From: Sabethes cyaneus
Lineage: Eukaryota > Arthropoda > Insecta > Diptera > Culicidae
Assembly (NCBI RefSeq): GCF_943734655.1
Contig: NC_071355.1
Coordinates: 9,776,768 to 9,840,767, forward strand
Length of the DNA: 64,000 bases
Direction of reading: 5' to 3'
In this document: positions 20,142 through 31,545 of the stretch, in pieces
Layout of the letters: the number at the start of each line of letters is the position of its first letter
Numbering within the stretch: position 1 is the first letter of the stretch
The notes under the pieces: model-generated
Told to the model about the DNA's origin: nothing
What the model saw: the letters and a program-made list of their open reading frames with translations, nothing else
Databases searched by the model: none
Position numbers and translations under genes: made by a program

Positions 20142-20554
20142 ACGTCTATGATGGTATAGTTGAAGAAACGGCCTTTTATCCTCAACACGCACATCCTCTC
20201 GTTGATCGCTTTCAAGTCCATTACGCGATCCTGCATTTTACCCAACACTATTAGGAAACCGGTTCCCAGCTCGTTGGTCGCTCCACCGCCGTGGAAAAAT
20301 TGGGCTTTGCCGCCACGGATCCTCCACACCTTCTAGCCCTTGCGACAGATCTCCTGCAGTGCCACGATGCCAAACTTTCGGGGTTCTAGCTGATCGAGCA
20401 GCACCCTGTCGCCACCAACGAAATTTAGCGATCTGCAGTTCCAGGTACCAAGTCTCCATTCCATGTCCTTATTTCGTCGCCTTGGTCCATGCCGAATGTT
20501 CCGAGAAGATATTTCTTAACTCTTGTTGTAAGTTTTTTTGGGTTTAGATAGGTA

Positions 20555-21439
20555 CCCAAGTAACCATAAGCATTAATCAGCATTAAGCAACCGTATATTG
20601 GAAATAATTCTGCATCCCAAGTGCCAAACTTTTGTATATTAGCAATCTTAATGCTTATAAAACGTATATTAACATTGTTGATGCATAGAAGCATTAACGT
20701 AAATCAGCATTAAAGAAAGCAATATATGCGCATATAACGTAACAATATAATGCATTTAGTCAATTGCATTAAAACGAGCCGTAAGTGTTGATGAACGGCT
20801 TGTACTTGACTTCTTATTTTGCTAGTCTGCGGCCACTATTTGTGCCCTCTTCCATCTGACGTTTGCCGTCTTTTTCTACCCTATTGGTAATGCAGAACAA
20901 GTAGGTATGATATGAGAGGGAATATCACCAAGATTTAAATATGACTAATTTCACCTCAATCAATCACATCCGCTATGGTTTAGATAGCAAACGTGCAAGG
21001 AAACGAATGAGGTTGCATGACTAACTCCCGGTTCGAGCCCTGTCTAGGTGGTAAGATTATTCAGCATTTCCAAAAATGGTTCTGTTTATCCTGCTCCCCT
21101 TGAGATGCAGCAAAAAAAAAATCGCTTGCTTTTTTAGTTTTTTAAATCCCGACCGAATCTATTTTTATTTACCATAACAAGCAAACGATATGCCATCGAT
21201 ACTTTTTGGATACGTCGATAATGTAGACAAAATGACGTTTCGTTTAAGCCTCAAACAAACATTGATAATGCTTATTGGATGCTTGTGGCGTAGCATTTTA
21301 ACAACCCGCTATTTCGCCTTTTTAGCATTATGTGAGTTCTATAGAAGTATATAAAGAAAAATATGCTTTTAATCATAGTTCTGTATGCTTATACAGTGTT
21401 GTCCAAGGACTAGTGTTTAGTGCTTACTGGTTACTTGGG
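20555..21439. mobile_element. 885-bp element related to the CCCARGTAACC MITEs
   Basis: Left CCCAAGTAACCATAAGCATT and right AGTGCTTACTGGTTACTTGGG are imperfect inverted ends, with TA flanks at 20553-20554 and 21440-21441. Multiple GCATTA/TAATGC motifs lie inside, as in the 307-bp element. It contains the SINE-like sequence at 20960-21121. Confidence 0.85.
20960..21121 (+). mobile_element. tRNA-derived SINE candidate
   Basis: Shows a pol III B-box-like GGTTCGAGCCC (about 21030-21040), an A-box-like TTTAGATAGCAAACGTG about 50 bases upstream, and an A-run of ten at about 21111-21121 as tail. The inner promoter spacing fits a tRNA head. The A box is weak and no target duplication is clear. Confidence 0.45.
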
Positions 21440-21523
21440 TAGCCGTACTATACCCTTTTTTGTCAAAACCTCTTATTTTCTTTTGCTTATATCTCCGGAA
21501 ATATTGGGTTTAGAAAGACACTA

Positions 21524-24094
21524 GGGTAAGAGCACCAGTTTTGGCCATAGTTTGTCAAACTTTTAAGGGTATCGATCACGTTTTATAAAAAACGAATAAA
21601 CTAAATATGTTTAATCTCTTCAACAGGTAATTTCAGTCTTAATCTTCATAATGTATAAGTTTATTTGATGAAAATATGCTTTTTTGTTTTAATTTTTGTC
21701 GATTGAAAAACCTCTGCTGGGTTCCTATTTTGGCCATAATGTTCTTCTATTCGCCACTCTGTGTTCCTATTTTGGCCACCCTGCTGAAAAATATTGCAAC
21801 ACAAGTTAAACTACCACGTAAACTAACTGAATTAGTTATCTTTTTAATATGAAATTGCAAGGATTAGCATTGCTTCCGGGATTTTAACCTTTTTTCGTCA
21901 CACCTTTTCTTGTGCAAGAGTGCAAAAATTGCTGTTCTAGAAAAAAAAGTTTTAATAAAAATCATTTTTTCCTTATGTTTAAGTTTATTTGAGATTATTT
22001 CTAATCCTTTAAGCAGTTTTCAGTTATAAATCCGTTTTTGCAGCAATATAATCAATTATGGGAAATCTTTTGGATAATTTTCATAGCCGATTCAACACTT
22101 CTACTTTATTTTTTGCTTGCTACGGGTGCAATCAGTGTAACAAATTTATCCGATTTAAAAAGCAAAGCAAAGCCCAGGTGCTACATTCCGCTACCGAAAC
22201 TTGACCTACTGTTTTTATACGACAGACTTCGCAGCCAGCTGTTAAAGTGCAGGACAATTGCAGGACCAGTTGCTGCGATCCTGTTAACTCTAACAGCCTC
22301 TCCCAGCATTATACCTCGAGGCAAACTGGGAGGCATGACGGAGTTATGTTAAACAAAAGTGTTTTTCATAAACCACAACTGCAAAAAATTGACATTCAAC
22401 TTTCAGCTTTACATAGGACAATTTGGTGAGATATCGTAATATACTGATGCGTTACCTTCAAACGTTTGAAAAGTGTGTAACAGCCTTTTGATATCTGAAT
22501 TTCAAACATAGTTATCTTTAAATATTGTGATCGTGATGAATAATAATCACTAGGTACCGTAAGGAAAAAAATAATTGGCCTTTCTAAACATACTTTTGTT
22601 CGAGCCACTTAATCTCAATTACAGAAATCGTCGCTTATAGCGAAACTAATCAAAGAAATTTATGCTGTTCTAGAAATAGATTATATTTCAACATTATTTT
22701 AAGTCTGATACAGTACTTTCTTATGTAATCGAGGAACATTAGAACCTATCGAGATATGAAAGCAAAACTTGAACTTCCCTTTGAGAAAACCATATGTATT
22801 ATTTAATTTATTCCAGTATTTACATGGCTTTTCAAATTATAAGTGGTCATCCAACCCCGTTTTCTTTGACCAAGTCCCCATGTAGAGTGTAGAGAGAAAA
22901 CCTTGAGCGACTTTTTTTTCTGAAACACTATCCTGAGAGTATAATCAAAACAATTATCAAATTAATTATGATTCCTTCGTAGTTTATCTACGTGGAAGCT
23001 TCCATGATAGCTTCGCTAACTCGGGCGCTGGCTGAAGTCACAGTTTCGGGAGTTCAAATTGATAGTTGTTGATGACGGACCATGAGAGACGAGAACCATT
23101 TCCTGTCCAACGTAAATAAAAGTTACCAAAAAAGTTGTGAATATTTTGAACAATATGTAAAATAATGAAAAATTATATTTTATGCAGTATCACGATTGTT
23201 TTTGGTAAGAAAATCCTTCACATTGAATAACTACGTATGATGCTGCACTATAAAATCGCTACGTAGTATTTCAATAAGCCAGGAAACAATTTTTTCCTCC
23301 TCCTTGGACAGTATCGTTCCAGTACTCTGTGTTGTGGTTTTCTGCCTCTTGCCACACGTACGGTATCAAATTCTAGACCTTAGATACCTTATTTTTTACG
23401 AGTCGCGTATTCTGAAGATACTTTGATTGTACACCTGACAGGCAATGTTTTTCGATGAAGCCATAATTTTGTGTACAATCTTCAACAAAGAATATCAAAT
23501 AGTCAAAAAATTTATTGATAAATTAATCAATTAAGTAACTCACTGTCTTCCAGCGATAAAAAAGAGAAAAATTTTGGAATTCCACGACCATAATATCAGA
23601 ACTAAATATCAGTAGATTTTACATATGGCGAAAACGGGCATATGAAATATGAAATTGCTTTGACGTATGGCCAAAAGCGGCATAGCGAAAGTTTTTGATC
23701 TCCTATGGCTAAACATCTTTTTTTTATATAAAAAAACTTCTTCACGTTTATCATATGATCGATATGGTTTGAGAAATAATCCATTACACCATATGGAAAA
23801 ACCCAACGAAAAATAAATAATTTTAGATAATAAATGTTATGTACTGAAAGTTCCTCTCATACTATGCTGTCAATAGGTTATGTGGGAAATTAAGGGAGGC
23901 CTGTTTTATTTTTGCAATATTCCTAGAATAATAATTTTCTAGTATTAGTTTTCATATAAGTTATATGAAAAAATATCAAAAATTTGATTTAGTTTCATCT
24001 AAAGTTGTATTATTAGCCATATATTTCATCAATTAACACGTAAATACAAGTATGGCCAAAACAGGTGCTATGGCTAAAACCGGTGCTTCTGCCC
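21524..24094. mobile_element. 2.57-kb TIR element with TTTTGGCC motifs
   Basis: Left end GGGTAAGAGCACCAGTTTTG; right end reverse-complemented GGGCAGAAGCACCGGTTTTA. Both are followed by GCCATAG and flanked by TA (21522-21523, 24095-24096). Copies of TATTTTGGCCA or its complement recur near both ends (21546, 21734, 21771, 23663, 24053). The interior is AT-rich with short frames only; none resembles a transposase. Its right end lies 500 bases upstream of the MSL3 start. Confidence 0.8.
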
Positions 24095-24200
24095 TATTTT
24101 CACATTTTTAAAGGAAATTACCCAAGGAATTCGAAAAAAATATTATTTTCAAGCACCAGTGCCGCTAAATACTTTTAAACTCAATTTGAAAACTAAATTT

Positions 24201-24380
24201 TCATTGTTCTTTCAATGAAGACAACTTGATCTCAAAAATTCCAACTTTCTGACCCAAAACGAACAATCTGGCAAAATTTGGTTCAAATCCGTGAAGATCG
24301 ATTACACGTTTGAATTTTTTCTCGGTCACTTGGCAGCTCTGGTTTCTATCTTCAAGCGCTTCAAGAAAATTATCTGACAT
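24201..24380 (-). CDS. Short unrecognised frame upstream of MSL3
   Basis: A 59-residue frame starting MSDNFLEALEDRNQ, acidic at the N-terminus and Leu/Lys-rich at the end. It points away from MSL3, with about 215 bases between the two starts. It could be the first exon of a divergent gene or chance. I recognise no family. Confidence 0.2.
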   Translation of the reverse strand: MSDNFLEALEDRNQSCQVTEKKFKRVIDLHGFEPNFARLFVLGQKVGIFEIKLSSLKEQ

Positions 24381-24595
24381 CACTGTCAGACGTAACAAAC
24401 AACGCAAAATGTTGATTTTACCCCGAAAAAACAGTAAACAAACGCTAATGTGAATTATTCTGAATTGTGAATCAATCAAAACAACAAACGAGGACGAGGA
24501 AAGTTTCGTATTGTTTTCGGCAAAACCCACAAAGTTGTATCGAATTTTATCCGGCGCAGTATAAATAAAACGGCTTCAAAATTGATCCCTCAACA
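24381..24595. promoter_or_regulatory. MSL3 upstream region
   Basis: 215 bases between the MSL3 start and the short divergent frame, expected to hold the MSL3 promoter. A TATA-like ATAAATAAAA lies at about 24561-24570. Function is inferred from position only. Confidence 0.35.
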
Positions 24596-26406
24596 ATGGT
24601 GTCCACTCGGGGCCATAAGTATAAGTTTATGGATGGTGAGAAAGTGCTATGTTACGAGCCGGACCCCACCAAGGCAAAAGTGCTGTACGATTCAAAGGTA
24701 GGTTTCGGCCATGATAGGAACCTTACGGGAGACAAATTTTACCGTCCTTTTTTCACTTGTAACACATAGGTGCTAGATGTTTCCGAGGGAAAAGACAAAC
24801 GAGGCCGGCGCGTAATTGAGTATCTGATTCATTTCCAAGGATGGAACTCGTCTTGGGATCGAAAGGTTAGCGAAGATTTTCTTCTCAAAGATACCGAAGA
24901 AAACCGGCAGCTGCAGAAAGATTTGGCAGAAAAATCGCAGCTTTATCAGTGAGTTATTTTGATTCGTTTACCTACGAACAGTAGAAAAAAATCAGTATGA
25001 ACTCTTACAGAGGTACTTATTTGTATCGTAAAGAACGAAAGAAGCAGAGGGATAAGAGTTTAACAGCACGCATCGAAAGTTTGACAACCAGCACTCAAAA
25101 GATACCCAATCTGGCTTCCTCGGAAGAGGGCAGTTCCTGCAGCAATGGTTTCGGACGAGAAGAGACAGACTTTACCGCTACTATAGATGGTTTGTTAATC
25201 GGAATTAAGTTTATGTTTTCTTTAAATAAAGAATGTTTTTTTTTCGTAGCAAATTTAGACCCGGATACAGAATATTACAGCAGTTCGGTGGAGAGCACTC
25301 ATGAAGAGGAAAAAGTTTACGTTGAAGTTGGTGACCGATTGAAACGGCTGCTCGAATTTGACTATCGAATGATTGCCCAGAACAATCTCATCGAAGTTCC
25401 TGCTCAGCTTCCAATCGTAACTATTCTGGAGAACTTTGTCCGACATTACACAATCCGGCAATTGTTCGAAATTGGCCAAGGACAGACGAAGCTACGCCGG
25501 CGGAACAGTTCTTTCATAAAAGGCGACCAAAAAACTAAGGACTATGAAACCATTCGTACAAATATTGAGCTTTGCAAGGAAGTCGCTGATGGCTTGCGGC
25601 TGTATTTTGATTTCACCCTGAAGGATTACTTACTTTATCCGCAAGAGCGGCAGCAAGCCGAGCTAGTTCTGTCTCCTGAATATCTCGCGAACTTCACATA
25701 TGTTGCATCGCCAACGTTTTCGCTAGACTTACTAACCACGCGGCTGGAATCACCAGCGGTCGACCCTGCATTGGATCACGCCGAGGCAACGATGTCCGCC
25801 GCCAGTCTGACTGCAGCTCAGGAGGAAAAAAAGCGTCGTCGATTGCGTTCGCACAAGAATGAGGAAAACGAGTTTGTTCTCGACCTGAGCTCGATTAAGC
25901 CGGAAACACTGACACCGGGAGCACCCCAGGCATTAGCGTATTCCCTGCTGAAGGCATCCTTTCGCTCGAGTATTACTATTTCATTCCAAACCAAAGAGAT
26001 TTTGGATGATGCTTTCGGGTGGAAAATTCTGCCATCGAACGCTCCGGCCGAACCGTCGATGATCTACGGTGCCACTCATTTGGCACGACTAATCATCAAA
26101 CTACCGGAATTTCTTTCCGCTACGGCAATGGCGGACGAAAAGTTGAAACTGTTGCTGAAGTTTCTCGATTGTTTCTCCGAATTCATCGAGGAGCACGACG
26201 AATGGTTTGGCCGGGAGTTGTATAACGATAAGGCTGGTTTGGTGGATTTGGTCAAACTGGAAGAGGGAATGCAATTGGCAATAGGTTCGAGCGATCTGAG
26301 CTGCATCCAGATCAAGGAGGAAGATCTAGAACTGCATGATGTCGGAATAATGTCCGGACCGTTGCTGTCCGATGTGAAGGTGGAAGCGACTTCGTTGATT
26401 CCTTGA
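24596..26406 (+). CDS. msl-3: MSL3-like chromatin protein (chromo-like + MRG domains)
   Basis: Four exons: 24596-24697, 24770-24948, 25011-25189, 25250-26406. The three introns are 60-72 nt with GT..AG ends, and phases join to a 538-residue protein. MSL3 is a chromatin reader of the male-specific-lethal / H4K16 acetyltransferase complex. The N-terminal chromo-like domain has KVLCYEPDPTKAKVLYDSK (residues 16-34) across the exon 1/2 junction and HFQGWNSSWDR (55-65), then LLKDTEENRQLQKDLAEKS, very close to MSL3 rather than MRG15. The MRG domain begins near LPIVTILENFVRHY (about 207) and runs with a Ser/charged insert to EFIEEHDEWFGRELYN. A roughly 50-residue tail has IKEE and VKVE, both fitting the SUMO consensus. 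An unspliced reading of intron 3 also stays open (60 nt), but the consensus sites favour splicing. Polyadenylation signals lie at about 26545 and 26613. Confidence 0.93.
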
Positions 26407-27440
26407 ATGAATGGTTGGACGTTTGGTGTGAAAAGCACTTCGCCGTGATCTTTGAAGATTGTAGAGCTACGTAAAGCGGTTCTTTTCCCATAAACGATGC
26501 GTCTTTTTTGAAAGCCCTATGGACCAGACTTCTTGATATCAAGAATAATAAAAAGTATTTGATCTTAACGACTATTTTTTTTACTTGTTTCGAGAATATT
26601 AACAAACTTTAAAGTAATAAATTCAGTTGCGGCGGTGATGATTGCTGTACCACCAACAGGTTTTGGTTTAAATTGTAAGCAGTGAATTGCCCGGCCCGCC
26701 CACTATTATCACAGTAGCAATAGTGGCAGTAGCTGAGCGGAATGGAGATTAGGACGGCAATGGGTACAGGACCAAGTCCCCCCCGGCTGGCGCTAAAAGA
26801 TGAGCACGCGAATGCTAGGCCGCTGCAGCAACATCAACAACAAGGAATCCCCACGAGACATGGAAGGACCACAGCACACAGCAAAGGGAATGAAATCAGA
26901 GATCTTCACTTCCGATGGTCGCCAGGACAGGTTCTCATCAACAGTCCGGATATCGTTGACTAAGCTACGTCGCAATCAGCCTCTGACGCACCAAGTTTCG
27001 CAAGCGTGCAGCAATGCAGAATGCGTAAGCGCCAAATGTTTAGCAGATCTGCAAAGGCACCGCAGGCCATCGCTCGGCACATAGTATGCCAATCGCATAA
27101 GACATGTTCTTTGACGATTTGAAGAAACACACATTGAGTATAGTATATAACTGTAAGTAAGATTGCATATTCCATATTCAATTAATTATTTTATCTCGTT
27201 ACAGCAAACCAAAAGCTCTCTACTCTATTATTTCACTTTCTATCTCCAACTATCGTCTATGTAATGTATCTCAAACTAGTGGGACAGATTAGTCTGAGCC
27301 TGCTAGTGGAAGAAGCCGGTGCGCTATACGGTCTAGTGCATATCCAAGTAACAAAGCTTGGTAGATCACTTGGCTTGGTAGAGAACTATCCCTTATGGCT
27401 TATATAAAATTAAAATAAGGCGTGATCATACTTGCAATGT
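26407..27440. other. MSL3 3' end, then unassigned sequence
   Basis: 26407-26620 is MSL3 3' UTR. 26690-27080 is GC-richer with frames such as 26742-26963 that look like shuffled retrotransposon 5' sequence, but I cannot name a family. A solitary CCAAGTAACAAAGC motif lies at about 27347. Confidence 0.35.
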
Positions 27441-30400
27441 CACTTCGGATAACGGTCAGGCTTGGTAGGTTCTCATCCAACATATGCGTGCATATGTAGA
27501 TTGGCAGAAAGTATTCTGCCAGTGTACTGTCTGTTCTCGCCTTATTTTTCTGACGTTCCATTTCTTTATGGTTCCCTTGATGGATCTAAGGCCTCTTGTA
27601 TATATGTCATTCCAGTTAGACTGATGTTTTCTTTGCAAAATCTTTTTACAACCGCATCTTTTGCAGGAACTGAGTGGTACACCATCTCCGCATTTCGTCC
27701 TTCGCGAGCCATATTGTCCACCTCTTCATTTCCGTTGATTCCCTGATGACCGGGTACCCAGCAGAGAGTAATTTGCTTATCTTTTATTTCGTTTTCAATT
27801 TTTTGGATGAAAGGATGACGCAATACCCCTTTTTCTAATTCCTGTACGCAACTTGCCGAATCGGTAAATATTACTTACACTTTTATTTTGTATTTGTTTT
27901 GTGGCTTTCGCGATTGCAGCAGCTTCCGTTGAATATACGGAACATTCATTGCGAAGGCTTCCACTGAGCCGGTATTTTGGGCCTAAGATTCCAACTCCAA
28001 CTTTCGATTGTGCTAGTGAACCGTCTGTGAACCAAAGATCGCAATCGGCATATTTGTTTTCCAGATGTTTTTGGAATAATTCTTGGGCAATATAACGCCC
28101 TTGACCAACTTTGAAGCGTTTTTTTAAAGACCAGTTGATTTGTGGGTCCGCTTTATGCCAAGATCTGCCTAGTTTAGTGTGGATTTTTGCGTTTTTCGGC
28201 AGTTGTTGACTGGTTAGGGTATCGAGTGCTTGATTGGCTTTTTCCCATACTGTTTATGTTGTAGCCTTTTCTCTTTCCATGGTTCTGCAAGCCTTTTTTA
28301 CCAGCGTTAAGGTTGCCACAAATTCCCGCGGAAGTTGTGCTGCTTCTACCATCATTGGTTGTATTGGTGTTGTTCGAAGGGCACCCGATGCCGTGCGAAT
28401 AACGGCGTTATAGATTGAAGTGAGCTGCATAACGTTCTGCCACCTGAGTACTTCAAGTCCATAAAACAATTTGGATAGGACGACAGCGTAGCCAATTCTT
28501 TCGAGAGTGTTCCTATCAACCCATCGAGTAATAGCTTTCAGTAGGTTGAGGCGACTTTTGCATTCTTCGACCAGCTTTTTGGTGTGACTGTTGAAGAAAC
28601 ATTTTCTGTCGAAAATCACACCAAGGATTCTAGCGGTTTTTGGTCTTTGGAGTTCGACTCCGTCCATGATTATCTTCCCACCTTCGAGTTGCCATTTTCG
28701 GTGTTTTTTTTTAATTTGCAGCAGTGCATAGTTGCAGATTTATCGGCTGAAATTTCGAAACCAACGCTGGCAGCCCATTTCGAGATCGCTTGTGTGGCTG
28801 TTTCTAATCTTACTCGCAAGTATTTGACCATTTTTCCAGTACTTATAAGGGTGGAGGGCGTTTGAGCATCGGGTATCCAATGCCATCGGGACCCGTTGAT
28901 AAACTTTTAGTGGCATCTAGAGCTCGTAGTAGTTCGTCTATAGAAAAATCCTTGTCTAGGGGTGAGGCTTCTTCGCAGTTGTAGCCGAGGTCGAGCTCTT
29001 CACGATTTAGTTTTAGTTTGTTGAAATTCTTTTGAGTAGTTGGCGGTAGATGAGGTTGATGCAAAGAATTCGGCAAAGTGCTCAGCGATTTCCTGGGGGT
29101 CATCCATTTGTTTCCCGTCAATCATGATGCTGTGGACTCCAGTATGTTTTTTCTTTGCAAGTTTGTTGTAGCTTTGCCACAATTCCGACGTAATAATATT
29201 TCTGGCTTGTTTATTTGCTTCTAGGTATTTCAGGCGTGCAGATTCCTTGTTTGGGTCGTCCGGTTTCAATTTACGAAGTTTCCTCAAAGCTTTCCTCCGT
29301 TTTTTCACCGCCGTCGCTGTCTGTTGGTTCCACCAAATCTGTTTCCTCTTCCCAATTTTTCCACTTAATTTTGGGATTGAGACTGATGCAGCCTGGATAA
29401 TATTGGCCGTGATATTATCCATTTGCGCTTCAAAAGCGGTGCAGTCTGCATCCTTGAAAAGCCATCTTTTGCGATAGAAGATGTTTCGGAGCGTATCATG
29501 GGACCGTATAAAGATTGGGAAATGGTCACTTCGATAGCTGTCTTGCTCTACTGACCATGAAAGGTTAGGAACAAGATTAGTGGAAGCGAAAGAAACATCT
29601 ATTGATGAGAATGATCCAGACGGACAGTGTACATGAGTTGGTGCTCCATTATTCAGCGCGGTAAGATTATTATAAACGGCCCATTCCAGAATTCTGCGAC
29701 CTCGGGCAGTGGAGGTTGATGAACCCCAGGCCTCCTGTTTCGCGTTGAAGTCACAACAAATTAAATAGGGGGGTTCAATTGTTCTTAGGAGTTCGTCAAG
29801 CTCGTCAACCAGGTTAACGTTGCTCGCATTATTTGGAATTTATAGCGAAATAACCGTTATGTTCCATGGTTCGCCAATATTAGCTATACAGGCGTGCATT
29901 TCTGTGGGATTGTCTATGAGTGGGTAACAGAGGTCGGTCCGAATTCCCAAACCGGCGATTCCCTTTCCTATGCTCTCTGGACGATTATGCGTTATCCAGT
30001 TGTATTTATTGCACAATAGCTTGTTGGTTTTATCGGTCATCATTTCTTGTAGACAGATTACCGCAGGTGTATTTTCATCTGCAAGTTTTTTGAAATCAGC
30101 ATAGTTTCCCCATACGCTTCGTACATTCCATTGCAGAAGGAATGTTTTATTGTTGGTTGTTCTGGCTTCGGAGATATCGCTGAATTGGCTTTTGTTCTCG
30201 TTGTCTCGTGTTCGTCTGAATTCAGTGCCTGAAGGAGGGAAGGTAACTGGAGAGAATCGTCCTTTTTTGATACGCTTGTTTGTACTTGCCTGTACGGACA
30301 GGCTCCCCACACCGGCAGCCGCTGTAGGGTCAGTCCGGAGTTCGGGAACGTCTACAGTCAGAGCCGATGTGAGGGCATGCCCGGGGTTAACGGACCCCAT

Positions 30401-30525
30401 GCCGGTAGCAGTTGCGAATTGTGGGAGATGGAGCGACGTTGTAGGTAGCCGCTGCAGGATCAGTCCGAGATTCGGGAACATCTACAGTCGGGATCGGTGT
30501 GAGGAAATGCCTGTTGGATGCGTTG
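27440..30525 (-). mobile_element. I-like LINE with RNase H and deleted RT core
   Basis: Read from right to left: endonuclease N-terminus LLQWNVRSVWGNYADFKKL and ICLQEMMTDKTN (30000-30120); IAGLGIRTDLCYPL; connector KRRKALRKLRKLK (about 29270-29310); RT start LRALDATKSLSTGPDGIGYP (28870-28930). The frame then jumps directly to post-catalytic sequence (KWAASVGFEISADKSATMH, about 28740-28800), so the RT palm with its YADD box is missing. Then ARILGVIFDRKCFFN (28590-28640), and RNase H with LCWVPGHQGINGNEEVDNMA (27710-27770). It is inactive. RNase H plus motif style suggests the I/LOA side of the LINE tree. Confidence 0.88.
30318..30512. repeat. Imperfect tandem duplication at LINE 5' end
   Basis: A roughly 63-bp block containing ATTCGGGAACATCTACAGTC / GTTCGGGAACGTCTACAGTC occurs at 30318-30380 and 30449-30511, about 131 bases apart, at the 5' side of the I-like LINE. 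Such 5' monomer repeats are known in some LINEs. Confidence 0.7.
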
Positions 30526-31063
30526 CTGTGGTCATTGTTGATGATGATGGTGGTGTTGAGTCTGATGAATTTGTCTACCTTGGATCACTGGTAACGGCGG
30601 ACAATGATACCAGCCGTGAGATTCGGAGGCGTATTATCAGCGGAAGTCGTGCTTACTATGGGCTCCACAAGCAATTGCGGTCGAGCAGACTAAGTCCCCG
30701 TACAAAGTGCACCCTGTACAAGACGCTTATTAGACCGGTTGTTCTCTACGGGCATGAAACATGGACAATGCTCGAGGAGGACCTGCGAGTGCTCGGAGTT
30801 TTCGAACGACGAGTGCTAAGAACGATCTTCGGCGGCGTACAGGAGAACGGAGTATGGAGGCGGAGGATGAACCATGAACTCGCACAGCTCTATGGCGAAC
30901 CCAGTATCCAGAAGGTGGCTAAAGCTGGACAGATGCGATGGGCAGGGCATGTTGCAAGAATGCCGGACAACTACCCTGCAAAGATGGTGTTCGCCTCAAA
31001 TCCGGTAGGAACAAGACGACCAGGAGCGCAGCGAGTAAGATGGTTAGACCAGGTGGAGCGAGA
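30526..31063 (+). mobile_element. LINE C-terminal fragment (G/F family), sense
   Basis: Plus-strand frame with DEFVYLGSLVTADNDTSREI, LYKTLIRPVVLYGHETWTML, ERRVLRTIFGGVQENGVWRR and MRWAGHVARMPDNYPAKMVF: the post-RT region of a main-family relative. It ends at GAGCGAGAT (about 31063), where sequence of the opposite orientation begins. A 349-codon frame covering this also includes unrelated LINE 5' sequence and is a chimera, not a gene. Confidence 0.88.
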
Positions 31064-31545
31064 TGTTCTGTTTGTTTTAGACGTATTTAGCTTTAACCCA
31101 ATCTTTTCTGCTTCGTGCTTTAGTCTGGTGTACTGTTCAGCCGCCGCCACAGATGTTCTGCCGATAATATCCATGTCATCGGCAAAGCAGACGAATTGAC
31201 TAGATTTGTTGAATATCATGCCCCGCGTGTTGATATCCGCTCGGTTCATAACACCTTGTAGCGCTATGTTGAAGAGCAGGCATGAAAGGCCATCACCTTG
31301 ACGAAGCCCTCTGTGTGATTAGAATGAACTTGACAATCCACCCGAAATCCGAACATAGCACTGTGTACCATCCATCGTAGATTTAATCAGTTTGATGAGC
31401 TTCCTGGGGAAGCTGTTCTCGTCCATGATTTTCCATAGCTCTTTCCGGCCGATGGATGGTATCATATGCGGCTTTGAAGTCAACGAACAAATGATGCGTG
31501 GGAACTCTGTATTCACGGCCCTTTTGGAGAATTTGCCGCAGTGTA
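31064..31545 (-). mobile_element. LINE RT fragment (G/F family), inverted
   Basis: Minus-strand RT pieces: ELWKIMDENSFPRKLIKLIK, QCYVRISGGLSSSF, then INTRGMIFNKSSQFVCFADD and KIGLKLNTSKT. The order is RT only, joined head-on to the plus-strand C-terminal fragment at 31063. Confidence 0.88.

Larger units (their letters stand above)
16563..20554 (-). mobile_element. Main-family LINE, most complete copy (D)
   Basis: Non-LTR retrotransposon ORF2 read from right to left. N-terminal apurinic-type endonuclease: RSLNFVGGDRVLLDQLEPRK-like start (about 20440), KATWRSPDQRTSNQIDHIL (about 19500-19560) and a DSDHYL-type end. A connector at 18619-19422 gives a 267-codon frame with a KRAGKNYL-type basic region and EEIRRKIGLLKNNRAAGKDR. 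Reverse transcriptase: NYRGITLVNAAYKVL, QYQTGFMGARATTDQIFTLR, HHIFVDFRAAYDTVERE (about 18330), FADDLDI (about 18025). The post-RT region is at 17488-17907 (DEFVYLGSLVTADNN, LYGLETVTLLTKN, RMNHEL). Stops and frameshifts make it inactive. It is interrupted by insertions 16728-17367 and 19835-20141, and cut at its 5' side by 20555-21439. Confidence 0.92.

Noticed and set aside
30150..31199. A 349-codon plus-strand frame
   Set aside because: Its first half is antisense to the I-like LINE 5' end and its second half is a LINE C-terminus; a chance fusion across an insertion boundary.
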